Below, in pieces: positions 35,416 through 47,399 of a stretch of DNA of 64,000 nt. The notes under the pieces were generated by a model. That model saw only the letters and a list, made by a program, of their open reading frames with translations. It was not told where the DNA came from and did not search any database. Numbering within the stretch: position 1 is the stretch's first letter; the number at the start of each line of letters is the position of its first letter. The position numbers were made by a program, and so were the translations under genes. The stretch lies in assembly GCF_026914265.1 (NCBI RefSeq), contig NC_069135.1, forward strand, positions 38,831,946-38,895,945, read 5' to 3'. This DNA comes from Mya arenaria. Its lineage: Eukaryota > Mollusca > Bivalvia > Myida > Myidae.

Positions 35416-35880
35416 TGTGTGTATACCACGTGATAAATTGCGTCATAATTGTTACGTCGGAAGGCAATATTTTGCTTTAAATGAATACTTTAAACAAAGA
35501 TATCTTTACTATTTCTTCACCATTTTTAATGAAACATAGCGCAGTCTACGTCACTTACGGAGCCCGGCCTTCGGTCTTTTACCACAGTTTGATTAAGAGT
35601 TTATTTTCTTAAAACACTTCGACAAACCTTATCACAATACGGCCGTCTGACGGAGCACTGTCAAAACAGTATTTTGGAAACAGGTTTGTCGAAGTGTTTG
35701 ATGAAACTAATCACCTTATCAAAAATTGGTAATAAAGCGAAGGTGGGGCGTAGACTGCCCTTTGTATAAAAAATGGTGTAGTAAAAGAAAAGTTATCTAT
35801 GATTTAAGTCTTTATTTTAAGCAAAATGTTGCCTTCGGACGTGGCATATATGACGTAATTTATCACGTGGTATACACACA
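35416..35880. mobile_element. 465 bp near-palindrome (foldback / long-TIR MITE)
   Basis: The left end TGTGTGTATACCACGTGATA is matched by the right end TATCACGTGGTATACACACA. Pairing continues inwards (TTGCGTCAT / ATGACGTAA; GTCGGAAGGCAATATTTTGC / GCAAAATGTTGCCTTCGGAC) to the central pair ACACTTCGACAAACC / GGTTTGTCGAAGTGT around 35615-35700. The arms are about 200 bp around a loop of about 55 bp. There is no coding capacity. Confidence 0.85.
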
Positions 35881-37030
35881 ATGACATAAGAAGGTATGAA
35901 AGTTTATTCTCCGGGGACATAGAAAGACAAACAACGAAAATAATGACGATATATTTAAAAAAAATAGGATATAATATTTATTTTTTTACTTTTATATCTA
36001 AAAAAGATTGGGGTCGGCAAGGAAAAATTAGGGTCGGTCCGGTTACCGGAAACACAGGTGTTTTTTTTTGCCTTAACAAACGTGCAAAGCTTGCACCCTT
36101 TGTAAATTCACTATTATTAGGTTTGCTTGCAAGTAACATGATATCTGATTGCATGCTGCACGCATAGATGATTGCGCGGCAAATAACACAACTTACGACA
36201 ATACGAGAACGACTAGACATTATTGTGCAGGATTTGGCTTTGATGAGCGGGATTTGTATTTATGAATTATAATATTTCAGGAGTATATTGAGTTAAGGTA
36301 AACGTTTATGTTTTGATATGTTACTGTTAAAATTGTACTGTCATCATTCTAAATGCCATTTGACTCTTACTTTTAACATTCTGTATCTTATTGGACTTGG
36401 TTTTTGGAGGTACGAGGGTATACTAAGGAAAATATATATTTCGGAAATGATGTCGTTGTGTTTGTGCCCCAACCCTTTGTGCACTAGCGTTTGATTTGAC
36501 CTTGAGAACAAAATAAACATAATTAAACAGTGAACAACTATCAAAGTTATACTTTCACTATTTGACAGTGAATACTCATTTTCATAACACTCATAAACCG
36601 CAGGTAAGCATAAAATAAATACGCTTTAATAACAAATAATAACAGAATGCTCACCAAAATTCAATGAATTTATTTCCCCAACAATGTAGTATGCAATAAC
36701 GTTTTCATCAATATTAGGGGCCAAGAAAATTTACTATTTATACAACAGAAGGAATGTATGTATCAAAACAATGTTTAGCAAAGCTTCCTACTTTAATTCA
36801 TTTATCGTCGCATTGATACAAGCTATTCGATCCTGCTTTAAAAGATACGATGATAATTATTTCAACTAAGGAGCTATTTTTTGACGAAGAAAATCAGTAA
36901 TAACGTATCTAAAACGAAAGCAATACCCAGTAGACTAATTCATATTGAAATACAGGGGAAAATAATAAACATATTCCATACAGAGATAAAATCATGTGAT
37001 AATAGCTCCACGATGTCTGGTTTCCAAGCA
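35881..37030. other. intergenic, no recognised gene
   Basis: A dispersed-repeat-like phrase (GATTGGGGTCGGCAAGG…TAGGGTCGGTCCGGTTACCG) is at 36006-36048; related wording occurs near 9045-9080. Nothing else is seen. Confidence 0.35.
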
Positions 37031-37214
37031 CAAATCAAAGTGTCGTGCGTAGGTTGCACTTAAAATTTGTCTAAAGTACTTAAAACCGGAACACATAATA
37101 ACTTCAGAGTTGCGGTTTGACACAAATCAAAGTGTCGTGCGTAGGTTGCACTTAACATTTGTTTAAAGTACTTAAAACCGGAACACAAAATAACTTCAGA
37201 GTTGCGGTTTGACG
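37031..37214. repeat. 92 bp direct tandem duplication
   Basis: CAAATCAAAGTGTCGTGCGT begins at 37031 and again at 37123, and both copies continue to GAGTTGCGGTTTGAC with only a few mismatches. It lies about 700 bp upstream of the translation start of the DRE-TIM/EF-hand gene. Any regulatory role is speculative. Confidence 0.9.
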
Positions 37215-37570
37215 TCAATGAAATTAAATTCGTATGATCTCGGATATTAGACATGGGTCAATTGTAATGCATCTAGTCCAACTCCATACAATCTGTTCCA
37301 ACACTGAGAGAAGAAACGGATATATCTCAGTAATTATTTCGGCCCTTTGTTTGATAATTCAAGCAAAAGGCACAACACAGGTACATATATGAGAACATGT
37401 TCGTAAAAAATAACTTTAAAGATCTATATGTCTAATAGTCTTGACGCCGTAATTGGTGCATTTTGAACATTGCAAAGGGATATAAACCAATCGAAATGCT
37501 AGGTTGTAATTATCATACACCAAATTACCACTATTAATTTATCATTCAATCACAGCCTTAAAGAGCAGGT

Positions 37571-37590
37571 GTATATATATATATATATAT
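37571..37590. repeat. (TA)n microsatellite
   Basis: A short pure TA run of about 20 bases. Confidence 0.9.
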
Positions 37591-37865
37591 CTAGAGAGGT
37601 CAGTAAGATAAATAAGAGTTTGGGATATAAAAAATATACCATAAAATGAAGACCAGGCAATGTGTCTTTATTTCTATTTAAATTAACAAAAAAAATGAAC
37701 TAATGCCATGCAGGCTGCTGGAATTTATTTGACTAAAATAGCGCACTTTTATTTGCGGACAAATAAATACATATACAAATGAAAATGATCCTTTTCGTGT
37801 TGGAAAGGAATATAATAATGATTTCTGGCAAAACTTAATACATGTCAAAAGAATCAAGTTTATCT

Positions 37866-37879
37866 TTTATCAATTTCAG
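37866..37879 (+). promoter_or_regulatory. splice acceptor ahead of the first coding exon
   Basis: TTTTATCAATTTCAG at the 5' edge of the coding exon, 18 bases before the ATG, is a good acceptor. It implies that a non-coding first exon and the promoter lie further upstream. Confidence 0.55.
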
Positions 37880-37897
37880 TTGGTCTTGTTTCTTATC

Positions 37898-40800
37898 ATG
37901 GATCCGGAAACATGTCAAGCACTAGCAGATAGTTATATGAATGAAGTCCAAGATAAGCTAAAAAAGTATGACGTCCTACGCGATTTGGATATTTTCGTTT
38001 TGGACAACTCGATTCGTGAGAGTACTGTTGGTCAACTGAAGGGACATACTTTGGAAGATAAATGGGCAATCTACAATACATCGAAGAAATGCGGCTTCAA
38101 AAACATCATAGTGGCCAGTTTTAACCATATGACCCGTGTCGATGACGTTTTTATGAAAGAGCTGATAGCAAAAGGCGAAGACCCTGAGACACTTTGGGCT
38201 TTCTCCGAAATCACGGAAAGTAAGTGTATGCTGTTATTACATGTTTATCTTTTTTGAACGTAATCTGTAGTATACACTTGTAAATATAATAATCAATCAA
38301 GTGAAATATGTTGTCACTAAAGTATCAAACTTTGACAATTAACCTTCTAATGCATCAATAAACATTACACGCTTGTATTTGTTAAGTGATCACGAAAAAG
38401 GTCCCTGACACAGAGATGTTGCCAGTCGGTCTATGCAAGATGCAATCTGCTGGTTTGCGAAACGTCATTTTTGAGTTTGACCTTGGTGACTCTACCTATG
38501 ACTTCGACAAGTTTACGGTCGATCAACTGTGCGCTCTCCTTGAGAAGTTAGTACGATGGTGCTTTGAAAACCTCGGCGACAGGCCTAAAATTGTTTTTAA
38601 CATACGTGATCTTCCTGACGCCATGTCCAGGGACGCTGATCGTGTTTTCAGGGTGGTGTCTTTTCTTTCAAACCTACCGGAGGAGATCAAATTATTTGGG
38701 TTGATTTTTGAGGAGCCGCGTGGAAAATCGTTGCCGGAAGAATGTGGGACTTGGGCCAAGTATATTCGTAAGGTTATGGACGACGCGAAATGGAAAGGAC
38801 ACCTTCTCGTTCATGTGCATGAAAAGTTTGGATACCTCGACGCAACTGCCCTCGAGGTAACGTTTGTCTATTTTAGTAATGGTTACTGTAAATTATTTTC
38901 CAACATTTCATTTTATCTGTGATTTAATGACGATGCGACTTTAAACCCTTGCTACATAATACTTAAGAACCTAACATTTACAAAGTAAAGTATTCATGTA
39001 AGCATGGCTAAAAAACTATAGCTCGGGCAAATTGCCACAAAACACAAAGGCGCCAAAAAAAAGGAAACCGTCTCGTGTTAAATGTAATATTTTTGAAATG
39101 AATACTCAGTCAAAATGCTTAAATAACGTTGTAATTTAAGAATAAAGAGACACGACTCGACAGGATTCTTCTTAGATTCCCTCTTAATCAGACAATATCG
39201 TTTACTTGTTATAGTTTTAGTTGTTTAGATACGACACGCTAAGTGTAGCTTTATGAAACGCTTAATCTTTCAATAAAGGTGCTGATGAACGGGGCTGACG
39301 GAATATGGGCGAGCGTCTGTAAAGAGGGAGCGGCGATGGGGAACGCGTCATCCTGTGTGACTCTCATGAATCTCGTTCGACTGGGTAACAAAAAGGTCCT
39401 TCAGCGTTACAACTGTTCCTATCTCCGCCAAGCCGCAATTATCACGACGGAACTCAGCACAGGAAAACCACCGCATAAGAATCAACCTATATACGGCGCG
39501 CGGGCTTTGGATTTCGTTTTTGATTTGGGTAAGGAGGAGTTTGACCTTGCAAGCTTCTTTGGAGAGACGGCCCCTGTTCGGATCACAACTCTTTCTTCGG
39601 CTGAGATGATTCGCTTACGTCTTGTAAATTTGTTTGGTGAAGATGAAAGTTTCACGGTTGATCAAGCATACAAAATGAAGGAACACATGCTCGAAGATTT
39701 AAGAAGTGGAAGGTAAAAAAATGATTTAATTGATTTGCCATGCTTAACATATTTAAATTAAATTCGATTATTTTGTTAATCGCTAGAATTTGAATTTCAG
39801 CAAATTTCAAATTATCAACTCTCCGTAATGAGTGTATCAAAAGCGGTCTTTTGTTATATTAAAGCTTTGATACGGCTGTTTTATCACAGTGATCGAATGC
39901 AAATCTTAATTCAATTTGAAACATTCAGTCTCAGTGTGTTTTCTGTTTCAGAAAGGAAGAATACATGAGCAAAGTTGGACTTGCGGTCCTCTTTGATCGC
40001 TCTGGAGGTAAAATAACAGCTGCAATGAGGGATGCAATAGAATCAGACACCCTTCTTACACCACATGCCCAGAATCTTCTTACGGAGATCCGCGAACGCT
40101 GGGACGAGTGGGACCTTAGGGAGGATGAAGTGAAAAGAGGGGACAACATGTTACTCTTTGATTCGTTTTACAATGCGTTCATGGCACCCTATTTCTCTTG
40201 CTACCGTTGCAACGACACCAAGAAAGCGTTACAGGTACTTCGCTTGTTGTTTAGATATGTTAGCCAGATATTGACGACACAAACATTGCTAAGACACAAT
40301 ATTCTTCGAGATACTTTGAAAATCGCCATATACACATAAACAACTGTTTGGTTGAGACTGTTTGTTGAGACGTTACACAAAGATTGCAACACTTTCAACT
40401 GCAAAAAGAACAAATAATTAACTTGAGAAAATGACAAATACAATAACTTTTTCGCCATTGAACTCATGTTGCAGGCGATTTAAACTCTGTTTCTGATATA
40501 TTTTTAACCTATTTACCCCTTTGCCAGTGACGTCATGAAGACGTTTCACTGACCGTTCTTGCTAGCCCTAACAAAAAAAGAAAATAAATATGTTTGTTTA
40601 TGTTTTCAATGCTGTTTTTCTTTGTCGGGGCTTGTTAAATGTACCGACAAGTGCTGGGGCGGATCCAGGATTTGACGTTAGAGTGGGCATAACTCACAAA
40701 TCGAAACATAAATAGTTTGTGTCGGAAGGGGTGTTTGGGTGTCCTCTCTCAAGAAATGTTTGTCTCTTTTTAGTCTGAAATGGTGTATTTTGATTTATTA

Positions 40801-43420
40801 GCAGACAATGACATAGACTCCCTTAACCCGCTGTGCAGATGTCTTTGTTGTGATTTAAAAGTTGTATTCGATGTGTCGTTTCCATTTGTTATAGACTGGG
40901 TTTGCTCCGGTAGTCTGAATAAGAAGTTGAATTTTTTTAAAAAGTTTTCGTTTTTTGTGTCATAAGCTCCAAACACAAGAAGAAATATCGCTTTTATTTT
41001 TAGAATATATAAATATGGAACGAACAATTTCTTAGAAAATACCAATACAAATCAGATATCTAAGAGCATGCCTTTAATAGAAGTTTCCTAATAAATTATT
41101 ATATAACTTTTATTTTAATTTGCTTTCAAAAGTGGTAGAAACTGTAATTCTAACATTAACTCATTTTAACGAAAATTTCCTGAAATTCCTATATTAATAA
41201 TAAATAAAACATTATAATTTGTTGATTGTTATCCAAAGTTCTGTGACAATTCAAAGCCAGATTTTGATATATTGAAGGGTTTTGGATGTGACAGGATAAC
41301 TTTAGATATGCAGATTTGTCTTCCTTGTTTATTCGCAATTCGGGTACTTAAATACGCTTACAAAAAAGGTGTTTTTATATCCATTTTTTATATTTTCGAA
41401 AACATGTGTCTCTAAGTATAATATTCAAACAATTATTTGAAAATGTTTGAAATACGTACTTCAGAACAAGAGGTCGTGTGTAACTGTTCTAGATAAACTC
41501 CATGAAACCTGCTTTTAAATGTATATTTTACAACGGCAGAAATTCACGTTCCGGTGCTTTGCGACAATTTTTTAATAGCTCATGCAAATAAAACTTAGGT
41601 TTTATATAATGACATTAAATCTGAACGATCATAAAGCGATGTCTGTGGTGATTGAAACAACTCCCATCGGTGCTCTAGAAACTGAGCTAACCTTTCAACT
41701 TCATAGTTTTTCCCGCTAACTTTAAAAACAATCATTCCCTATCATTTAGCATTTAGATTTAACCGATAATTTTATAACGGCAAAACTTACTAACGACTTA
41801 TGACAAGCTTTTCACCTTACATTGCACTAAAGTAGGAAATACAAACATAATTTACAGACCACTAACGATCTCTGCCAGAATTATTGAGCGAGTATAGCTG
41901 AAGTTCCTATATCAAGCTGCTATATAAACCTTTTTTAAAATGTTTTTCTTCTCTTTTTTATTTGGAAAGGTTTTTTGATCAAATTTCAATTATTCATTAT
42001 GCATTGAGGTTAAAATACAAAAACAATATTTAAAAGTAAAGATAATGTACGATGTTTGTCAACATGATATTTCAAGTAGCTATGGTCACGTGATTTGCAT
42101 GGTGACAGTGAAAAAAAACCCTGTTAGCGGCCGAAGTTTTAAGGCCTTACCGACACTAAACAAGAAACACCAAGCAAGTCAAAGACAGACAATACATGCA
42201 TTAGCATGCCTGTATTATTAAATGTTTGGGTTTCTGCCTTGGAATGATGAGTGAAGCAGAACATTTTGGATTTAAAACTGTTTAGGATAACTCACTATCA
42301 CACTTGTCCAAACACGTATCTTCAACAGTAAAATAGAAACAAATGTAGAAAAAGTATAACAAAGCATGTAACACGTATAAAATAGATATACAAAATATGG
42401 TGACCAAGACACTATTATCAGATAGTTATCTTGTTGTTTTTTTGTAAAACTGCTAAACCGAATGCATATAACAAAATGCATTGGACTCGTGAATAATAAT
42501 ACTCTTTATGTTTACGTTTTCCCTCTACAATGTCAGGATCTTCACTCAAAATTCCTCAGGATCAAATCACACACATGTTATTTATTTCCTGTATGTATTG
42601 ATGTATCCTAATAATGCCCTAAACCTATGTCACGCGTACACATCTATATCAGTGGTTTAAAAATATGCAAATGCAACATGTTCAACACTCTTGACTGACA
42701 TTACTGAGACAAATTTAGAAATCTTTACTATTTTTTGTTCCATTCGACTTTACATGACTGTCACACAAATCGTAGGTGGCCAAAAGCCTGTGAATGCTTT
42801 AAGCGCGTTGATTTTAATTTTATAAGTGTATACTATGCAATTAGTGATGCTTAAAAGTTGTAAGTATGCACTTACACAAATAGACTGTTTGATGAGACAC
42901 CATCGTAAGTACATACTAACAGTCTGAAAAATTGTCAGGAAAGAGCCGGTTTAAGGCTATTTTAAATACAGAAACTATATTGATGAATGAATAACAACTT
43001 GATTGCATTGAAATGTCATACAGTACCAATCACGTGATTTAAATATCCATATTACTTCTTTTTTTATATCATCTTATTCGATATTATTTGAGGCATTTAG
43101 AGAAGCCTAATTTGTATTGTATATAAAACAATTAAAATAAATTATGTTAACACAAATGGTGTAGTAATTTTTATATGAACTTGTTTTTGTTTTGTCTGAT
43201 TCTTATTGCTCCATTTCTGCAGTGTCTGGACATGGACTGTGACGGGCAGGTGGACTGGTCAGAATTCCTCGTGTATCTTAAATGGGCGCTTCACCAGTAC
43301 CCCGACGTCAGAGACTCCTACGAGCTTGTAGATGTCGCCTTTCGGAAGGGACTCATTCCCGCCATGAGGGACGAATTTCTGCGGCAGCAGGAGGAGAAAC
43401 AGGACTGCAGATTGATTTAA
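37898..43420 (+). CDS. DRE-TIM/HMGL-like barrel protein with C-terminal EF-hand and CaaX-like end
   Basis: Five coding exons join in frame: 37898-38219, 38387-38856, 39279-39712, 39952-40234 and 43223-43420. Donors are GTAAGT, GTAACG, GTAAAA and GTACTT; all acceptors end in AG. The product is 568 residues. The start ATG has a strong context (A at -3, G at +4). Residues 30-290 resemble the TIM barrel of HMG-CoA lyase, isopropylmalate synthase and related enzymes. These include VLDNSIREST (D36, R40, E41), then a matching helix GHTLEDKW. They also include FEEPRG near the middle, the metal-binding pair in LLVHVHEKFG (H250, H252), and NGADGIWAS…GNA (N286). R-E replaces the usual R-D. The region 290-500 is less familiar. 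DMDCDGQVDWSE (506-517) is a perfect EF-hand loop. The last four residues, CRLI, fit a CaaX prenylation box. The substrate is unknown. Calcium control and membrane attachment are inferences. Confidence 0.85.
40235..43222 (+). other. large fourth intron of the DRE-TIM/EF-hand gene
   Basis: About 3.0 kb, AT-rich. It holds a dispersed-element terminus near 40652-40700 (GGGGCGGATCCAGGATT). A possible SINE relic on the minus strand near 41640-41700 has TTAGCTCAGTTTCTAGAGC (A-box-like) and TTTCAATC (weak B box). No additional conserved exon is seen. Confidence 0.6.
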
Positions 43421-43901
43421 ACAAAAACATTTTGAGCAGGAAAACAAATCGAATGTAACTGGTCATGAGACATGTCATATTCTGTAGTGTGCTTCAAAGT
43501 ATATGCTTGCGTATTTTTATAGGAAGTGAACACTATTGAAGTTTGTGTAAAAATGACTTCATGAATTCACTTGTAGACTTGTCTAGATCTTGCTTTACAT
43601 ATTTATTCAGATATCGGTTTATCATACACTTTGTATTTGCTTTGTTTGTTGTTAGATTATATTAATGCTCTTTACGTGATTGTATCTATATATAAAGGGC
43701 TTGCGTTCCACTCACATACCCTCGGCTTATTCTAGAAGTCATCAACTGGGTTTAAGGAACCCGGTATACATATGAGATGTTCATTTTATCGCACCATTTG
43801 CGATTATGTAACATCTTGATGTCGGGTGACTCAATATAGTGCTGATATCATTTTTTTCTTTATAACCGGTATACAAAATTGAGGACCGCAGATACATTTA
43901 A

Positions 43902-43907
43902 AATAAA
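43902..43907 (+). promoter_or_regulatory. polyadenylation signal candidate
   Basis: AATAAA about 480 bases after the stop codon of the DRE-TIM/EF-hand gene. A second AATAAA at 43988-43993 is an alternative. Confidence 0.45.
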
Positions 43908-44216
43908 GTTAATCGAGGTTATATTTTTTATTTATATTTCGAATGAAGTCGGACGTGAGCTGCTCTATTCCGGAATATTTCAAGGCAAATAAATCTTGTT
44001 TGTAGTATTATTTCCGTTACATTTTTTTTTCATATTTCTTATCTGCACATAAAATCCCTCAAATGATAGCAAACTCATATGGGGTCAGCAGACACCCCAA
44101 ATTCATATCCTTGTACATTGAATACCTTAATTATGACGTAATGGGCACCTGCAAGTAGTTAAACAATATGGCTTTTTTGTATTTAGCTCTTCAGAGAAAG
44201 TAAAGGTTTGACTTCG

Positions 44217-44389
44217 GGTGGTATTCATTACAAGGCTGGTTTTTAATATACGTCTTAAGTTAGTTGGATCTAACAACGATGTAGCAAATCGGATTACTTG
44301 TTGTTTATAACTGACCAATAGAGTGAATGAAGTCAATGATGTATGACCCTAAGATTAACTTAAGTAGCATATTGAATACATGCACCCCT
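44217..44389 (-). mobile_element. short TIR element, GGTGGTATTC family (second copy)
   Basis: Left GGTGGTATTCATTACAAGGC and right TATTGAATACATGCACCCC are imperfect inverse ends. The reverse complement matches 6352-6497 through phrases such as TCATTGACTTCATTCA and AATCCGATTTGCTACATCG. It is non-coding. Confidence 0.6.
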
Positions 44390-44399
44390 GATCTTGATT

Positions 44400-45947
44400 G
44401 GATCGAAGAACAATGTAATTAATTGAATTCAACCCTCATTAATTATGTTTTGTTATTTGAATTTCTCTTGGATACCTTCTAATTATGTTTACAACAATGT
44501 AATGTGTTTCACTCTCTCTTGCCGATGCCGTCAAATTGAATGATGTTTAAACACTAAGAAATAAATGAAACGATATTTGACAATGGTTATGTGGAAAAAA
44601 GATATCAGAGATATATAGTATTTGATGTCATATGGCAACTCTTTAAAAAATTATGTTTCCTTGCAAAGAACCCTATATAGCCGTGCAAATTCGTGTATAC
44701 ACGGTCTTGCCGAACCGGTTATTAACAATGCTTGGTACAAATGGATATATATATGTTATATAAAATCAACAAGTCGTTAGATATGCCATATTCTGTATTG
44801 TTCTTTCAAGTAAATATTTGCGTATAATTGTATATTTTGTACTTTGCGAAACTTATTAGTAAATTTGACTTTCTGTGTTTACTTGTAGACTTGCATCTTG
44901 CTTTGCATATTTCGTTATCGGTGTCGGTTTTCTATTCAATTCGTATTCCAAAACTCACATAACATGTTCATCGTATACCTTAATAATCTTGTTTTGAGCA
45001 TATATAATTAAGTAGTACATCAATATAGCTGATTTGTTTTCTGTGTTATCAAATAATAAATTCAAATTTTTCGGGAAGGGTGAAAACGGTCTTGGGTATC
45101 TTCTAACTAGACGCGGAGGACGTGTCTATAGGGATACATGTTCGCAATTATCAATGGGGAAGTGTCTTTGTATATTTCATCGATGTAAGAAAAATGATTT
45201 CTCAATCAAACTTAGAATTTTTATTTAACTTTACTTAAAATTCGTTAAGAACCGTGGTGATGGTGAAAAACCTCCAAAAACTCCCTAAAAGGAATACAAA
45301 ATCTACCCAAACGGCATACAATATGAATAAGCCTTACCGCTAAAACGAGACATTAAAAAAAAAATGTTTTTTGATGTTTGCCATTTGCCGGTCGTCCCAA
45401 AACACGAAATAAATTTACTTATTTAAGTTTTAGTGTTATGAATTTTACCAGTGATAACTTAAGGCACCAGCCAAAATCTAGATTACAAGAATCTTTCATG
45501 GCCGCTTATTTAATATAGGTTCATCCCTACACGAACGAGTTTTTTTTTTTGCGGAAACGAGGTTTACGATGCGTTTTCTCCCATCTCAGTTTATTAAAAT
45601 AAAATTAAAATGTTTTTTTTTTCGCTGGAACTCTTTTATGCGTGGTGAAAATAATTCGCGAATAGATATGTGATAATTCGTGGTTGTCATAGATATTCGC
45701 ACTGTGAGTCATTATAGGTAAATAATAGGTAAATGTAAAGCACCTGTACAGTATAAAGTACCGAAAGGTCATCATGGTTAAAACTAAAACCAAACAATGC
45801 AGGTATCCCAGTTTTTGCACGGCCTTCAGAGTGCCAGATAAGTGGCCTAATGGTATCATTGTACTTTTATTTAATGTGTTATTTTTTTGTGAAGGGGCCA
45901 AGAGCCTGCGGCCTCCCGTAAGCAAAGTGTATGCTATATCACTTAGC
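44400..45947. other. intergenic, no recognised gene
   Basis: Contains the dispersed motif ATAGGTTCATCCCTACACGA followed by a T run and TTGCGGAAACGAGGTT near 45520-45565, also present near 24151. Short open frames are not supported. Confidence 0.4.
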
Positions 45948-46140
45948 TATGCGAGAGTTTACAGAAAACCATGTAAAAATGGTTAAGCGGCGCCTGATAG
46001 CCACAGATCAAGTACGTAGAATTTATCCAGCAGACTCCAGCTTGGGTATAAGAGGGAACAACATATAGTACAGCGAATGTATTCATTGATTTTTCCCGCG
46101 AATACAATAAGGACGTGGAAAATACGGAATTAATGACTAT
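45948..46140 (+). repeat. ~190 bp dispersed repeat (copy 1)
   Basis: Matches 57820-58013 in the same orientation: TATGCGAGAGTTTACAGAAA, TTAAGCGGCGCCTGATAGCC, AAGAGGGAACAACAT and CGCGAATACAATAA are shared. It has no inverted ends and no coding capacity. Confidence 0.8.
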
Positions 46141-47200
46141 GTTTGAAACAATGAAGTCGTCCACTGAGAACATTTATCAATGCAGAACTTACCGCCTTTT
46201 CTAAGGCACCTATCCGATGTATACAAAAGGATTTGTTTTTTCATAAACGCATGACGAAAGCAGGTGCTCTAAATGAGCGGCAATAGGACAGATTTTCATT
46301 AGGTTTAATTTGCATTTATTTGTGTTAAGGGTTAATTAAAAGTTGATCATTGTTCAAGCCACAGAATTGAAAGTAGACCATGAAAAAGGCCTCCAGCGTT
46401 TTAGGACCTGCACATTTAAGTATGAAAATATAATGATTTACGATTTTACCGTTCACACATCCGCATACATTCCGAATGAATAAGTGTGCAAAGCGCTAAT
46501 AACGGGTACAACCCAATATAAGGCTGAACAAATATTCTTGTCAGTGTCACTCAAATTACGCAAACAAATCTAACTTATTTAGTAGGTGCTAGGTTGAATC
46601 ATTGCAAAACCAAACCTGAAATATTAAGTGTAGGAATAAGCTGCGAAAGCCTTTTACTCTCAAAATTTGCTGACCAAATTTGCAACCCTTCAAATTTTGC
46701 ACTTCTTTTTTAAATAATCAACCCCGCAACAACCATTCTTTGCAAAGGTGCTCAAGGTACTCTAGCTAGTCCCTGGGAGCTTGAGCCAACGGGGTTCCAC
46801 TGAATGTTAGATATTTTGACATTTTCATTTCCCATTTAAGTTTGCAATATTTTGCCTTTCTTATAAGAAGTTTTTATAAATATAAACATAACACTTCATT
46901 ATGGGGACTTGAGGATTAGAAATGGTAAAGTATGAGATGTTTATATGCTTGAACTTTTCTCCATCCAGGAGAGATGATAAGTCTCATTTGCAAGTTAAGT
47001 TACACTTGATGTAAGCCTAGGACTAAAGTATAAGAACACTTTTGGTAACACACTTGACAGTTGTTTGTCGCAGCATCGAATGCTGAAACAATGTTCAAAC
47101 TAAAACTTGTATATATGTACTAATGGCGACTTTGTAAATTTTGTATTATGTTCTTTTCTAAAGATGATTTAATGATTTTTGACAAAATTTCCTTAATAAA
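46141..47200. other. intergenic with a second, partial copy of the 47.3 kb element end
   Basis: CCCTGGGAGCTTGAGCCAAC…GGGGTTCCACTG and the following AGATATTTTGACATTTTCAT at 46772-46835 resemble 47349-47410. This suggests a local duplication that includes the element's right end and its flank. Confidence 0.45.
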
Positions 47201-47202
47201 TA

Positions 47203-47380
47203 CAGTCGAAACCCATAGGCTAAAACTTGCTAGGTTCAATTTTCTCATTGGCTCGAACTAGATGTAAAGGAATGATTTCTTTATACTGAAGCTTAGTGTT
47301 CCCGCTTTGCTAGAATTCCCCAATGCTAGAAGTACTAACGGCCCTGTCCCTGGGAGCTCGAGCCAGCAGGGTTTCGACTG
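47203..47380. mobile_element. 178 bp pogo/Tc1-like MITE
   Basis: The ends CAGTCGAAACCC and GGGTTTCGACTG are perfectly inverse, bounded by TA on both sides (47201-47202 and 47381-47382). The interior has GCTCGAACT-like phrases shared with the element at 7864-7999. It is non-coding. Confidence 0.85.
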
Positions 47381-47399
47381 TATGCTTGATATTTTGACA

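Noticed and set aside
41640..41705. tRNA gene within the large intron
   Set aside because: Only A-box-like wording (TTAGCTCAGTTTCTAGAGC) is convincing; the B box is weak and the stems do not pair. It was noted only as a possible SINE relic.
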